A DNA stretch of 64,000 nt from Spirochaetota bacterium. Its GTDB lineage: Bacteria; Spirochaetota; Spirochaetia; Treponematales; UBA12059. Where the stretch lies: assembly GCA_022703505.1 (NCBI GenBank), contig JAKLDN010000010.1, positions 1 to 64,000 on the forward strand, in the 5' to 3' direction. Of the stretch, positions 52,212-60,323 are shown piece after piece. Made by a program: the position numbers and the translations under genes. The notes beneath the pieces are model-generated. The model did no database searches. It had not been told where the DNA came from and saw only the letters and a list, made by a program, of their open reading frames with translations. How positions within the stretch are numbered: position 1 is the stretch's first letter; the number at the start of each line of letters is the position of its first letter.

Positions 52212-53267
52212 GTGAAACCATCCGTGCGGCGCACTGACAAGCGGGCCGGAAATCACCGGCCGGGAATCCCGGGTCCCGGGCGCTTCAAGATCATCGCCGC
52301 GGCGGCCGCCCTTGCGGCGGTATTGGCCGCGGGCTACCTCCTGCTCCGGCCCCGGCCGGTCTTCCTGGTGGAGGAGGGTTTCGTTCCCGCCTGGGAGAAG
52401 CTCCTCGAGGAGGGCCCGGGTGCGCCCGGGTGGCGGATCGTGAAGTACGATCCCCGGGATGGGCTGCCCTCGACCCGAGGTCTTCGAGGATATAGAATCT
52501 CCACGGACAGGGAAGGTCGGCCGCCGGCCGGCCGGTCCGCAGCGGCCGGGTCGGCGGAGTCCGTCCCCATCCCGGTGCCGCGCCGGGACCTGTCCCGGAA
52601 CCCGGCGTTGCCGGACGGAGCCCTGCCCCTGGCGGTGGACCCGTGGATGGTCTTCCGCCGACACGCCGACCCGCCTCCGTCGCGGGCCCTCCTGGAAAAA
52701 GGCGGATCCGGCGCGGTCGTCCTTCTTCCGGGGGGGGAGCCCGAGGCCCTCTGGGCCTGGGCCGGCCAGGAACTGCAAAATGTCCCCGGATCCTTTCCTT
52801 CGGACCCCGGGCTCTGGCTGGATCGCACGGACCGAATGGCCCGGGACAGGCGCTTCCAGCCCGGGGCCCTCACCGCGCGCTGGGAGGATGTCCTTTCCCG
52901 GCTCCTGGAACCGGGCGCCTCCTGGTTGTACGCGCCCCTGAGCCGGGTGCTGACTCTGCCTGGGGACCGGACGAGCCTCCTGGAGGCCGATCCCTTCCCG
53001 CCCCGGGAAGGCTGGAACGATTTCGGCCTGCAAACCCGCATCCTCTGGGCCGTGCCCCTGGGTAGAGGGACAGCCCGGGGGTTCATGGCTTCCGCGGCCC
53101 GCTGGCTTGGGGATCCGGCCATCCAAACCCGCCTCGGGGCGATCCTGGACTGGGCTCCCGCCCATCGGGACGCCCGGGCGGCAAGTCCCCTGGCGCGGAC
53201 CTCCCAGGAGGCCTGGCTAAAAAGCACCTACGTGTGGGAGGCTCCCGAATATGCGCACATCGACTGA
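52212..53267 (+). CDS. Membrane-anchored protein of unknown function in the giant-protein operon
   Basis: A 351-residue protein with a basic N-terminus, one membrane helix (IIAAAAALAAVLAAGYLLL, about residues 28-46) and an extracytoplasmic remainder. I do not recognise a family. The order of segments (FVPAWEKLLEEG at the start, WMVFRRHADPPP in the middle, RWLGDPAIQTRLGAIL and AWLKSTYVW at the end) recalls periplasmic solute-binding proteins, but this is only an impression. The GTG at 52212 has GGAGG six bases upstream. It starts 13 bases after the giant gene and overlaps the next gene by 17 bases, so it belongs to the same operon. Confidence 0.7.
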   Translation: MKPSVRRTDKRAGNHRPGIPGPGRFKIIAAAAALAAVLAAGYLLLRPRPVFLVEEGFVPAWEKLLEEGPGAPGWRIVKYDPRDGLPSTRGLRGYRISTDREGRPPAGRSAAAGSAESVPIPVPRRDLSRNPALPDGALPLAVDPWMVFRRHADPPPSRALLEKGGSGAVVLLPGGEPEALWAWAGQELQNVPGSFPSDPGLWLDRTDRMARDRRFQPGALTARWEDVLSRLLEPGASWLYAPLSRVLTLPGDRTSLLEADPFPPREGWNDFGLQTRILWAVPLGRGTARGFMASAARWLGDPAIQTRLGAILDWAPAHRDARAASPLARTSQEAWLKSTYVWEAPEYAHID

Positions 53268-56200
53268 CTTCCGCCCGGCGCTTCCGGCTCGCTTTGCGAC
53301 GCGCTGGATGCTCGCGGCGTTGATCCTCGCTTCCTCCGTTCCCGCATGGGCGAACGGCACCCCCGAAGAGACCTGGCAGGAGGCGACGGGCACGGAGGTA
53401 TGGCTCCGGGAGTTCGACCTGTCCGGCGCCAAGCCCGGCACCCACAACGTCGTCATCCGGGCCCGGGACTCGGCGGGAAACGAGGCCCTCGTGGGACCGT
53501 ACAACATCCGGATCGACCCCTCCGTGGGCTTGCCGACGGTCCGCATCATCTACCCCGAGAAGGGCACCGTCCTGCGCAGGGACGTTCACATCGTGGGCGT
53601 GGCGGGAGGACGCATCGGAATCCAGGCCGTGGAGATCAAGCTCGACGGGGGCGAATACTCCCCCGCGAGTGGCTCCGAGTACTGGAGCGCCTCCGTGGAC
53701 GCGGCGTCCCTGCCGGACGGGCGTCATACCTTGACGGCTCGGGCCGTGGATCCCCGAGGTACCTCGGGACCGGAGACCTCGGTGTCCTTCATCCTGGACC
53801 GGGCGCCTCCCTCAGTCCGGATCCGGTCCCACGAGTCCGGAGCCCTGATCCGCGGGGCCGTCCAATTCGAAGGGACCGCGGATGACGCGAACGGCATCGC
53901 CCGGCTCTCCTTGAGCGTCGACGGCGGGAAGACGTACCAGGACCTCGGTTTCCGGGGCGCCCGGGGGGAGACGGAGGTAGGGTTCTCCTTTCCCGTCCAG
54001 AGCGGAAAGCTTCCGGACGGAGCCGCGATCTACTACCTCCGGGCGGAGGACGGAACCGGAGCCGTATCGGTCAACCCCGTCCTGTTCTTCGTGGACAACA
54101 AATCCCCGGAGTTGGAGATCCTGTGGCCGGAAAAAGGCGCGACCGTCGCGGGCACCTTCCGGATCACCGGCACGATGAAGGACGCGGTGGGGGTTCAAAG
54201 CCTCTCCTGCGAAGTCGGAAAGTCCGTGCTGGAAATCGAGATGCGTCCCGGCGACCCCTACTGGACGGCGGACATCCCGGTGCCCCCGGGCACCGGACGT
54301 TCCGTGGACCTGCGGATCGTCGCGATCGACCGGAGCGGCAACCGGACCTCGGTCTCCCGCAGTTTCGTGAACGATCTAGGGTCCTCGATACCCAGCGTGA
54401 AGATATCCCATCCCGGCGAGGCGGGACTCGCGACGTTCCCGGCGGACGGGGCGATCTTCGGGTACGTTCTGGGGGGAGCCGGTGTGGACGCCGTAAAGGT
54501 CGAGGGAGGAAAGACCTACCCCGCCCGGCCGGGCTTCCGCATCCCCTCCTCGGACATCGGGCCGGGCCGCAGCGAACTCCGCCTCCAGGCATCGGGACCC
54601 GAGGCAGCCCCGGGCGAGGTGTTGAAGGTCCGGGTCGCCCGTCCCGCCCTGCCTTCGGGAACCCTGCCGCCCTCGGCGCCGCCGCCGTCGAATATTACGG
54701 TGACCTCCCCGGCGCCGTATTCCTACCAGCGGGGGGACTTCAGCATCGCCGGTACCGCCGAGGCACCGGCCGGTTCCCGCCTGGAATATAGGACGGCTCC
54801 TACGGAGTCATGGCAGGAAATAAGCCTGGGCGGGGACGGTAGGTTCTCCTCCCGGGTCGCCCCGGCTGCGCTGCCCGAGGGACCGATGCATCTGGAACTT
54901 CGGACGGTGACCGACGGAACCGCGGCCGAGCCGGTCTACCATCCGGTCAACCGGCACACCACCGCGCCGGAGATCCGGATCCACTCCCCCCGGTCCGGGG
55001 AGAAGGTGAACGGCAGCGTGACCGTCTCCGGGGACGTCGTCACGGCCGCCCCGATCGCGGATCTTTCGTATACCCTGGACGGAAAGACCTTCCGGGCCCT
55101 CCAGGGCATCCCCGCCTCCTACGGAGCCGCCTTCTCCGTGATCGTGGACTTCACGGTCCTGCAGAAGTCCGGGGGAAGCGTCGGCGTCCGGGCGGTGGAC
55201 GCGGCGGGAAACTCCGCGGATATCGGGATACCCGTGACCGTGGACGCGTCGGGGGACCTGCCCTCGGTCCAGCTGAACCTTCCCGTGGACGGAGCCGTGG
55301 CGACCGGGGATTTCGACATATCCGGCATGGCCTTCGACGACGACGGGGTGGCGGCCGTCCATTGGCGGATCGGGGAAGGGGCCTTCTCCCGCCTGGACGT
55401 GAAGCAGAGTTTCCGGATCGGGGTTCCCCTCTCGTCCGTCCGGGACGGAGAGCGGAGAATCGAGGTCTACGCGGAGGACGTCTACGGCCGGGTCGGGCCG
55501 CCCGCGTCGGCGGTCGTCCGGATCAGCACCGGCGCGCCGACCGTCCAGGTAGTGTCCCCGAGCATCGAGGCGTACAACCGGGGCACCGTGATCCTGCGGG
55601 GGACCGCCCGGGATCCGAACGGCATTTTCGGGGTTCGGGTCTCCATGGACAACGGCGCCACCTTCCAGAACGCCGAGGGGACCGAGTCCTGGAGCCTGTC
55701 CCTCAACACCGGAGCGTACAAGGACGGGGTGTATTCCGTCCTCGTGGTGGCGGCGGATTCCTTCGGTGTGGAGTCGAGGATCTCCTCCCTCCTCAACATC
55801 GACAACACGCCGCCCCTGATTTCCCTCGGGGAGCCCGCGGACGGCCGGGTTACGGAACCCAAGCTTCGAGTTTCGGGTCAGACCAGCGACAACTCGGGTG
55901 TCGAGTCCTTGGCCTTTGAGATTTCCCCCGTGTCGGGGTCTGGAGCCCAGCGCGGCCTACGGATCGAGGCCGAGCCGCGGTTGGTGATCCTGGAAACCCT
56001 GGACGTCTCCTCCCTCCCGGGGGGGAAATACAATCTCCGGATGATCGCCTCCGACGCGGCGGGCAACACGTCCGTCCTGGTACGGGGCATCGAACTCGTA
56101 AAGGAAGCGGGGGCCCACCGGGTCGTCCTTCTGGATCCCCTTCCGGGGGTGGCGCATACCGGCCCGTTGACGGTTTCCGGCCGCGTGACCGGTCCCAGCC

Positions 56201-57324
56201 TCCCGGCCTCTGTCGGCATATTCACGGGCCAGACGCGGGCCGCGGATGCGGAGGTCGACCGGTTCGGTTATTTCCGGCACACTCTGGAGGGCATCCCCGA
56301 GGAGGGCCGCCTGGTCCTCTGGGCGGGCTTCGACACTTCCGCGGGGGAGAAGGTCCGGAGCGCGGACCATGCCGTCATCCTGGAACCCTACGGCCCCGTC
56401 CTGACGATCTTGAGCCACGGCGCCGGGGACGCGGTGACCGGCCGTCCCTGGCTGAGCGGCACGGCGGGAATCCGGCTTTCTCCCGGGGAGGCCGAAGCGG
56501 CGGGTAAAAAGGCCGCGCGCTACTACGAGGTCTCGAACGTGGCGATTAGCCTGGATAACGGCCGGTCCTTCCAGCCGGCTCAGGGGACCTCGGAATGGAA
56601 ATTCCGGCTGGAAACCGCCGAACTCCCCCGGGGGCCCCTGCCCGTGCTGGTCCGGGCCGAGTACGCGGACGGACGTGCCGTGGTCCGCAGGATCCTGCTG
56701 ACCGTGGATACCGTTCCCCCCGTGGTGACCCTCGTGGCTCCCCAGGAAGGAAGCCTCCACGCGGAATCCCTCCTGATGTTCGGCACCGCTTCGGACGATT
56801 ACGGCCTGGAGACATTGGAGGTCAACCTTCGCGCGGGGGACAAGGCCGGGTATGCGCTCCCCCAGTTCATCCAGGGATTGTACCTGGACACTCATGCCCT
56901 GGGCGCGACCTACGGGGACGTGGGCCTGGGGGTCAGCTTCTTCGACAACAACGTCAAGCTTCAGCTGCAGGCGGGCATGGCGCCCCCGGGCCGCTTCACC
57001 GGTACGGTGTTCGGGGCCAAACTCCTGGCCAACGTGCTCTACCTGCCCTTCGATTACTTCCTGGGTCCGGACTGGTCCTTCTTCTCCATGTCCCTGGCCC
57101 TGGGTGCCAACTTCTCCTACTTCACCATGGACGCCGGCAGCGATCCCCTGGTCATGTCCTCGGTCCTGGTGCAGTGGGAGTTCGCGCGGTTCCAGTTTCC
57201 CGAGTGGAAGGCTTTCCGGACCTTCTCCCTGTACGCGGAACCGAACCTCTGGTTCGCCGCCTCGGACGTGGAGGCCGGAGCCATCTTCAAGCTGGCCTTC
57301 GGATTCCGGATCGGCATCTTTTAA
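53251..57324 (+). CDS. Ig-repeat protein with C-terminal beta-barrel-like domain
   Basis: A 1357-residue exported protein. A signal peptide (WMLAALILASSVPAWA) is followed by about ten Ig-like domains of the same style as the giant lipoprotein (DRAPPSVRIRSHESGALIRG, VSGDVVTAAPIADLSYTLDG, ISGMAFDDDGVAAVHWRIG). From about residue 1205 the sequence changes to alternating aromatic strands (FIQGLYLDTHALGATYGDVG, FSMSLALGANFSYFTMDAG) and ends in ...KLAFGFRIGIF, the terminal aromatic expected of outer-membrane barrels. It is last in the sigma-54 operon and is followed by a terminator. It may present or anchor the giant lipoprotein; that is inference. Confidence 0.82.
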   Translation: MRTSTDFRPALPARFATRWMLAALILASSVPAWANGTPEETWQEATGTEVWLREFDLSGAKPGTHNVVIRARDSAGNEALVGPYNIRIDPSVGLPTVRIIYPEKGTVLRRDVHIVGVAGGRIGIQAVEIKLDGGEYSPASGSEYWSASVDAASLPDGRHTLTARAVDPRGTSGPETSVSFILDRAPPSVRIRSHESGALIRGAVQFEGTADDANGIARLSLSVDGGKTYQDLGFRGARGETEVGFSFPVQSGKLPDGAAIYYLRAEDGTGAVSVNPVLFFVDNKSPELEILWPEKGATVAGTFRITGTMKDAVGVQSLSCEVGKSVLEIEMRPGDPYWTADIPVPPGTGRSVDLRIVAIDRSGNRTSVSRSFVNDLGSSIPSVKISHPGEAGLATFPADGAIFGYVLGGAGVDAVKVEGGKTYPARPGFRIPSSDIGPGRSELRLQASGPEAAPGEVLKVRVARPALPSGTLPPSAPPPSNITVTSPAPYSYQRGDFSIAGTAEAPAGSRLEYRTAPTESWQEISLGGDGRFSSRVAPAALPEGPMHLELRTVTDGTAAEPVYHPVNRHTTAPEIRIHSPRSGEKVNGSVTVSGDVVTAAPIADLSYTLDGKTFRALQGIPASYGAAFSVIVDFTVLQKSGGSVGVRAVDAAGNSADIGIPVTVDASGDLPSVQLNLPVDGAVATGDFDISGMAFDDDGVAAVHWRIGEGAFSRLDVKQSFRIGVPLSSVRDGERRIEVYAEDVYGRVGPPASAVVRISTGAPTVQVVSPSIEAYNRGTVILRGTARDPNGIFGVRVSMDNGATFQNAEGTESWSLSLNTGAYKDGVYSVLVVAADSFGVESRISSLLNIDNTPPLISLGEPADGRVTEPKLRVSGQTSDNSGVESLAFEISPVSGSGAQRGLRIEAEPRLVILETLDVSSLPGGKYNLRMIASDAAGNTSVLVRGIELVKEAGAHRVVLLDPLPGVAHTGPLTVSGRVTGPSLPASVGIFTGQTRAADAEVDRFGYFRHTLEGIPEEGRLVLWAGFDTSAGEKVRSADHAVILEPYGPVLTILSHGAGDAVTGRPWLSGTAGIRLSPGEAEAAGKKAARYYEVSNVAISLDNGRSFQPAQGTSEWKFRLETAELPRGPLPVLVRAEYADGRAVVRRILLTVDTVPPVVTLVAPQEGSLHAESLLMFGTASDDYGLETLEVNLRAGDKAGYALPQFIQGLYLDTHALGATYGDVGLGVSFFDNNVKLQLQAGMAPPGRFTGTVFGAKLLANVLYLPFDYFLGPDWSFFSMSLALGANFSYFTMDAGSDPLVMSSVLVQWEFARFQFPEWKAFRTFSLYAEPNLWFAASDVEAGAIFKLAFGFRIGIF

Positions 57325-57339
57325 GGTCCCTCGAACAGC

Positions 57340-57368
57340 GGCCCGCCCCTCCCCGGGGCGGGCCTTTT
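57340..57368 (+). terminator. Terminator of the giant surface-protein operon
   Basis: GGCCCGCCCC pairs perfectly with GGGGCGGGCC around a 5-base loop, followed by TTTT. It lies 15 bases after the last stop codon of the sigma-54 operon. Confidence 0.85.
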
Positions 57369-57387
57369 CATATCCGGGTCTCTCTAC

Positions 57388-57421
57388 CTCCGTTTACCGT
57401 TCACCGACCACAGGTTACACT
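57388..57421 (+). promoter_or_regulatory. GTGGACGG-family repeat that supplies a promoter
   Basis: The repeat reads TTTACCGTTCACCGACCACA here. TTTACC (57393-57398), 17 bases, TACACT (57416-57421) form a plausible promoter, each hexamer matching four of six positions. The -10 box ends six bases before the DUF434 gene's ATG. Confidence 0.45.
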
Positions 57422-57427
57422 CGCTCC

Positions 57428-58138
57428 ATGCTCCTCACCCCGTCCTTCCTGTCGGCGGCCCGGGACTACCGCCTGCTCCTGGACCGGGGCTACCCCACGG
57501 CGGCCAGCCTCAAGCTGGTGGGGGACCGCTGGGCCCTGGACAAGGCGGCCCGGACGGTCCTCTTTAGGGGAATCCTGCCGGAATCCCTGTCCGCGGCCAT
57601 CGCGGTCCGGCTCGTCCGAGTCCTGCCTCCCGGCGCCCGGCTGGCCGTGGACGGGTACAACGTCCTCTTTACCCTGTCCAACTACCGCCGGGGTCACCCC
57701 CTCTTCCTGGGGACCGACGGCCTGGTGCGGGACGCGGGGGGAGCCCACGGGCGGATCCAGGACCAAGGCCTTTTCCTGGAATGCGCCCGGGCCGCGACGG
57801 AGAGGCTCGCGGACCTGGGGGTCGCGTACGCCGAAGTGTACCTGGACGCCCCGGTCTCCGGGAGCGGGTCCCACGCGGCGGTCCTCCGGGACCTCCTGGC
57901 CCGGGCGGGCGTGACGGGGCGGGTGGAGCTGGCCGCTTCCGCGGACGGGCCGGTCCGGGACTTCGAGGGAGGCGCCGCCGGCTATGCCGCCGGCCAAGCC
58001 GAAGGCTTTGTCGCCACCTCGGACTCCGCGGTGGCTGTCGCGGCCCGGTCCCCGGTCTTCGACCTGGCCCGGGACATCCTGGAGGCCCGGTACAGGGCGG
58101 TCTTCCCGGATCTCGGGGTGGTGGTACGAAGCTCGTGA
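57428..58138 (+). CDS. DUF434 domain protein
   Basis: A 236-residue soluble protein. The N-terminal DUF434 domain is recognisable (AARDYRLLLDRGYPTAASLK, LVGDRWALDKAARTVLFRG). The remainder (LAVDGYNVLFTLSNYRRGHP, AYAEVYLDAPVSGSG, GFVATSDSAVA) looks like a nuclease-type fold with conserved Asp residues, reminiscent of DUF5616/NYN-like proteins. Biochemical role unknown. No ribosome site precedes the ATG; a -10 box ends six bases before it. Confidence 0.8.
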   Translation: MLLTPSFLSAARDYRLLLDRGYPTAASLKLVGDRWALDKAARTVLFRGILPESLSAAIAVRLVRVLPPGARLAVDGYNVLFTLSNYRRGHPLFLGTDGLVRDAGGAHGRIQDQGLFLECARAATERLADLGVAYAEVYLDAPVSGSGSHAAVLRDLLARAGVTGRVELAASADGPVRDFEGGAAGYAAGQAEGFVATSDSAVAVAARSPVFDLARDILEARYRAVFPDLGVVVRSS

Positions 58139-58184
58139 AACGAACCGCGGGGGATCGAAGGCCGCAGGGGAGAACCGTTCCGGC

Positions 58185-58214
58185 TTGACAGCCCCTTCTC
58201 CGGGGGCGGATACT
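58185..58214 (+). promoter_or_regulatory. Promoter of the M20 hydrolase gene
   Basis: Perfect TTGACA (58185-58190), 18 bases, GATACT (58209-58214). Transcription would start near 58221, with a leader of about 50 bases. Confidence 0.6.
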
Positions 58215-58270
58215 TTTTCATTCTATTGCCGCGCCGAAAACCCTGAAGGTCTCCGGCGGAAGGAGCCCCC

Positions 58271-59572
58271 ATGCAGTCCGAAGCCGGAACTCTCCACAAA
58301 ACCGTCCTGGAGGAGATCGAACGTGTCCGTCCGGATGCCGTGCGGATCAGCCGCTCCATCCACGGCCATCCGGAGCTGGGCCTCCAGGAGCGCTGGGCTT
58401 CGGCCTTCCTGGCCGAGGAGGCCCGGAAACGCGGCTTCGAGGTGGAGGCCCCCGTCGCGGGCCTTTCCACGGCCTTCGCGGCTCGATACACCTCCCCGAA
58501 GCCGGGACCCAAGGTGGGCTTTCTCTGCGAGTACGACGCCCTCCCCGGCTTGGGGCACGCCTGCGGCCACAACATCATCGCCGCCGCGTCCTGCGCCGCC
58601 GCCTTCGCCCTCAAGACCCTGGCGGAGAAACTGGGCGGCTCGGTCTTCCTCTTCGGGACCCCCGACGAGGAGGCGATGAGCGAGGAGTCCAAGGGCGGCA
58701 AGGTGATCATGAGCCGGGCGGGCCTCTTCCGGGACCTGGACGCGGTGTTCATGACCCACCCCGCGGGAGGCTCCGACGCGGCTTGGCGTTACAACTTCCC
58801 CCTCAAGGACTTCACCATCCGGTTCAAGGGCAGGCCCGCCCACTACACCCAGCCGGAGAAGGGGATCAACGCCCTGGAGGCCCTCCTCCTGTGCATCGCC
58901 AACCTGAACGCCCTGAAACGGGCCTGGTCCCCCTCGGTCCTCCTGGCGTACACGATCATCGACGGCGGGGGTCCCAGCGCCATCATCGTGCCCGAGACCG
59001 CCAAGGCCCACTTCACCCTCAAGACCTTCGACAGCGCGTACATGGACAAGCTGTTCGGGGAGATCCGGTCCTGCGTGGAAGCCGTGTCGGGGATGACCGG
59101 GGCCTCCGGGGAGGTGACGGTCCTGGACGAGTACCGCTGCACGATCCCGAACCTGAACCTGGCGGCCGGCCTCTTCCGGCATCTCCGGGCCCTGGGCGCG
59201 GACGTGGAGAATCCCCTGGACTCCCGGAGGGACCTGGAGCGACAGCGCTACCCCGGGACTTCCACGGACTTCTCGGACGTCAGCTGGGAGGCTCCGGCCA
59301 TCCACGGGTACTGCGGCATCGGCGCGGGCCTGGTCCTGCACACCCCGGAGTTCGCCGCGGCGGCGGCCTCCGAAGCCGGGGACGAAGGCATGATCCGGGC
59401 GGCCTCGGCCATGGCCCTGACCGCGGCGGACATCCTTTCGGATCCCGACTACGCGGCCCGGGTCCGGGGGGAGTTCGAGGCCTACCGGCAGGCCGGGTTC
59501 CGGGGCGTGCCCGGGATACCCCCGGACTTCGTCCCCTTCCCCCGGGAGTTCGCCGAGCTGTTCGGAGCCTAG
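58271..59572 (+). CDS. M20 family metallo-amidohydrolase
   Basis: A 433-residue zinc amidohydrolase of the M20D/AbgA-like group, which cleaves N-acyl amino acids or small peptides in the cytoplasm. Signatures are IHGHPELGLQE near residue 32, FLCEYDALPGLGHACGHN (metal ligands, GHACGHN at 95-101), FGTPDEEA near 127 (catalytic and metal Glu) and VFMTHPAG near 158. The lid domain starts at IRFKGRPAHYTQPEKG, and a late His ligand lies near the C-terminus. AAGGAG precedes the ATG. It converges with yigZ. Confidence 0.93.
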   Translation: MQSEAGTLHKTVLEEIERVRPDAVRISRSIHGHPELGLQERWASAFLAEEARKRGFEVEAPVAGLSTAFAARYTSPKPGPKVGFLCEYDALPGLGHACGHNIIAAASCAAAFALKTLAEKLGGSVFLFGTPDEEAMSEESKGGKVIMSRAGLFRDLDAVFMTHPAGGSDAAWRYNFPLKDFTIRFKGRPAHYTQPEKGINALEALLLCIANLNALKRAWSPSVLLAYTIIDGGGPSAIIVPETAKAHFTLKTFDSAYMDKLFGEIRSCVEAVSGMTGASGEVTVLDEYRCTIPNLNLAAGLFRHLRALGADVENPLDSRRDLERQRYPGTSTDFSDVSWEAPAIHGYCGIGAGLVLHTPEFAAAAASEAGDEGMIRAASAMALTAADILSDPDYAARVRGEFEAYRQAGFRGVPGIPPDFVPFPREFAELFGA

Positions 59573-59588
59573 GAGCCTGTCGGGCCCC

Positions 59589-60215
59589 CTACAGGGGAAT
59601 CCGGGCGAGACGGGTGGATTCGAGGCGGACCTTGACGGCCCCGGAGCTCAGGGAGGTCAGGGCCGCCTCGAAGTCCCCCCGGGCCGACAGGGGCAGGTCC
59701 ACGGCCAGGCGCACGTCCTCCCCGAAGCTCCGCTCCGCGACGACCGCCCCGAGCTCTTCGGCGAGGACCTGGAAGCGGTCGAAAAGTCGGTAGGGCAGGT
59801 CCAGCTCGAATCGTCCCGTCTCCACCAGGGAAGCCCGACGCGCGAGCGCCAGGACGGCCCTTCCCGCCTCGGAATAGGCCTTCACGAGCCCCCCGGTGCC
59901 CAGGAGGGTCCCCCCGAAGTAGCGGGTCACGACGACCGCGGCGTCCCCCAGGCCGGAGCCCTTGAGGACCGCCAGGAGGGGCCGGCCCGCGGTCCCGGAA
60001 GGCTCGCCGTCGTCGGAGCAGTACTCCGTGACCGAGTTGCCCCCGCCCAGGATGTAGGCGGGGACGTGGTGGGAGGCGTCCGGGAACTCCGAGCGGATCC
60101 GGGCCAGGAAGGCCCGGGCCGCCTCGGCGGAATCGACGGGCTCCAGGCTCGCGATGAAGCGGGAGTTGACGACCCGGATCTCCGTCCGGGCGGGCCCGTA
60201 GGGGACGATGAGCAT
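59589..60215 (-). CDS. yigZ: YigZ/IMPACT family protein
   Basis: A 208-residue protein of the UPF0029/IMPACT family. The N-terminal domain has SRFIASLEPVDS, ASHHVPAYILG, YCSDDGEPSGTAGRPLL and VTRYFGGTLLGTGGLVKAY, all diagnostic. The C-terminal half is the DUF1949 ferredoxin-like domain. Function is linked to translation but unresolved. The start at 60215 is preceded only by a C-run and a TATACT six bases away, so it is probably translated from a leaderless mRNA. Confidence 0.93.
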   Translation of the reverse strand: MLIVPYGPARTEIRVVNSRFIASLEPVDSAEAARAFLARIRSEFPDASHHVPAYILGGGNSVTEYCSDDGEPSGTAGRPLLAVLKGSGLGDAAVVVTRYFGGTLLGTGGLVKAYSEAGRAVLALARRASLVETGRFELDLPYRLFDRFQVLAEELGAVVAERSFGEDVRLAVDLPLSARGDFEAALTSLSSGAVKVRLESTRLARIPL

Positions 60216-60221
60216 GGGGGG

Positions 60222-60230
60222 AGTATAGCA
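60222..60230 (-). promoter_or_regulatory. Extended -10 promoter of yigZ
   Basis: TGC-TATACT on the minus strand is an extended -10 element ending six bases before the yigZ ATG. No good -35 is present, as expected for this class. Confidence 0.5.
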
Positions 60231-60323
60231 GATTGTCGGACGCGACGCCGGGACGGGGTTTCGAGCCGCGAACGAGGCTCGGGCGGACTTGCGGATTCCC
60301 AGGCGGTGCCGGAGAATGTCCCC

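Noticed and set aside
42089-57324. Internal repeats of the giant genes as an assembly artefact or a tandem DNA duplication
   Set aside because: The Ig domains are similar only at protein level. DNA between repeats is well diverged and the frame is intact throughout.
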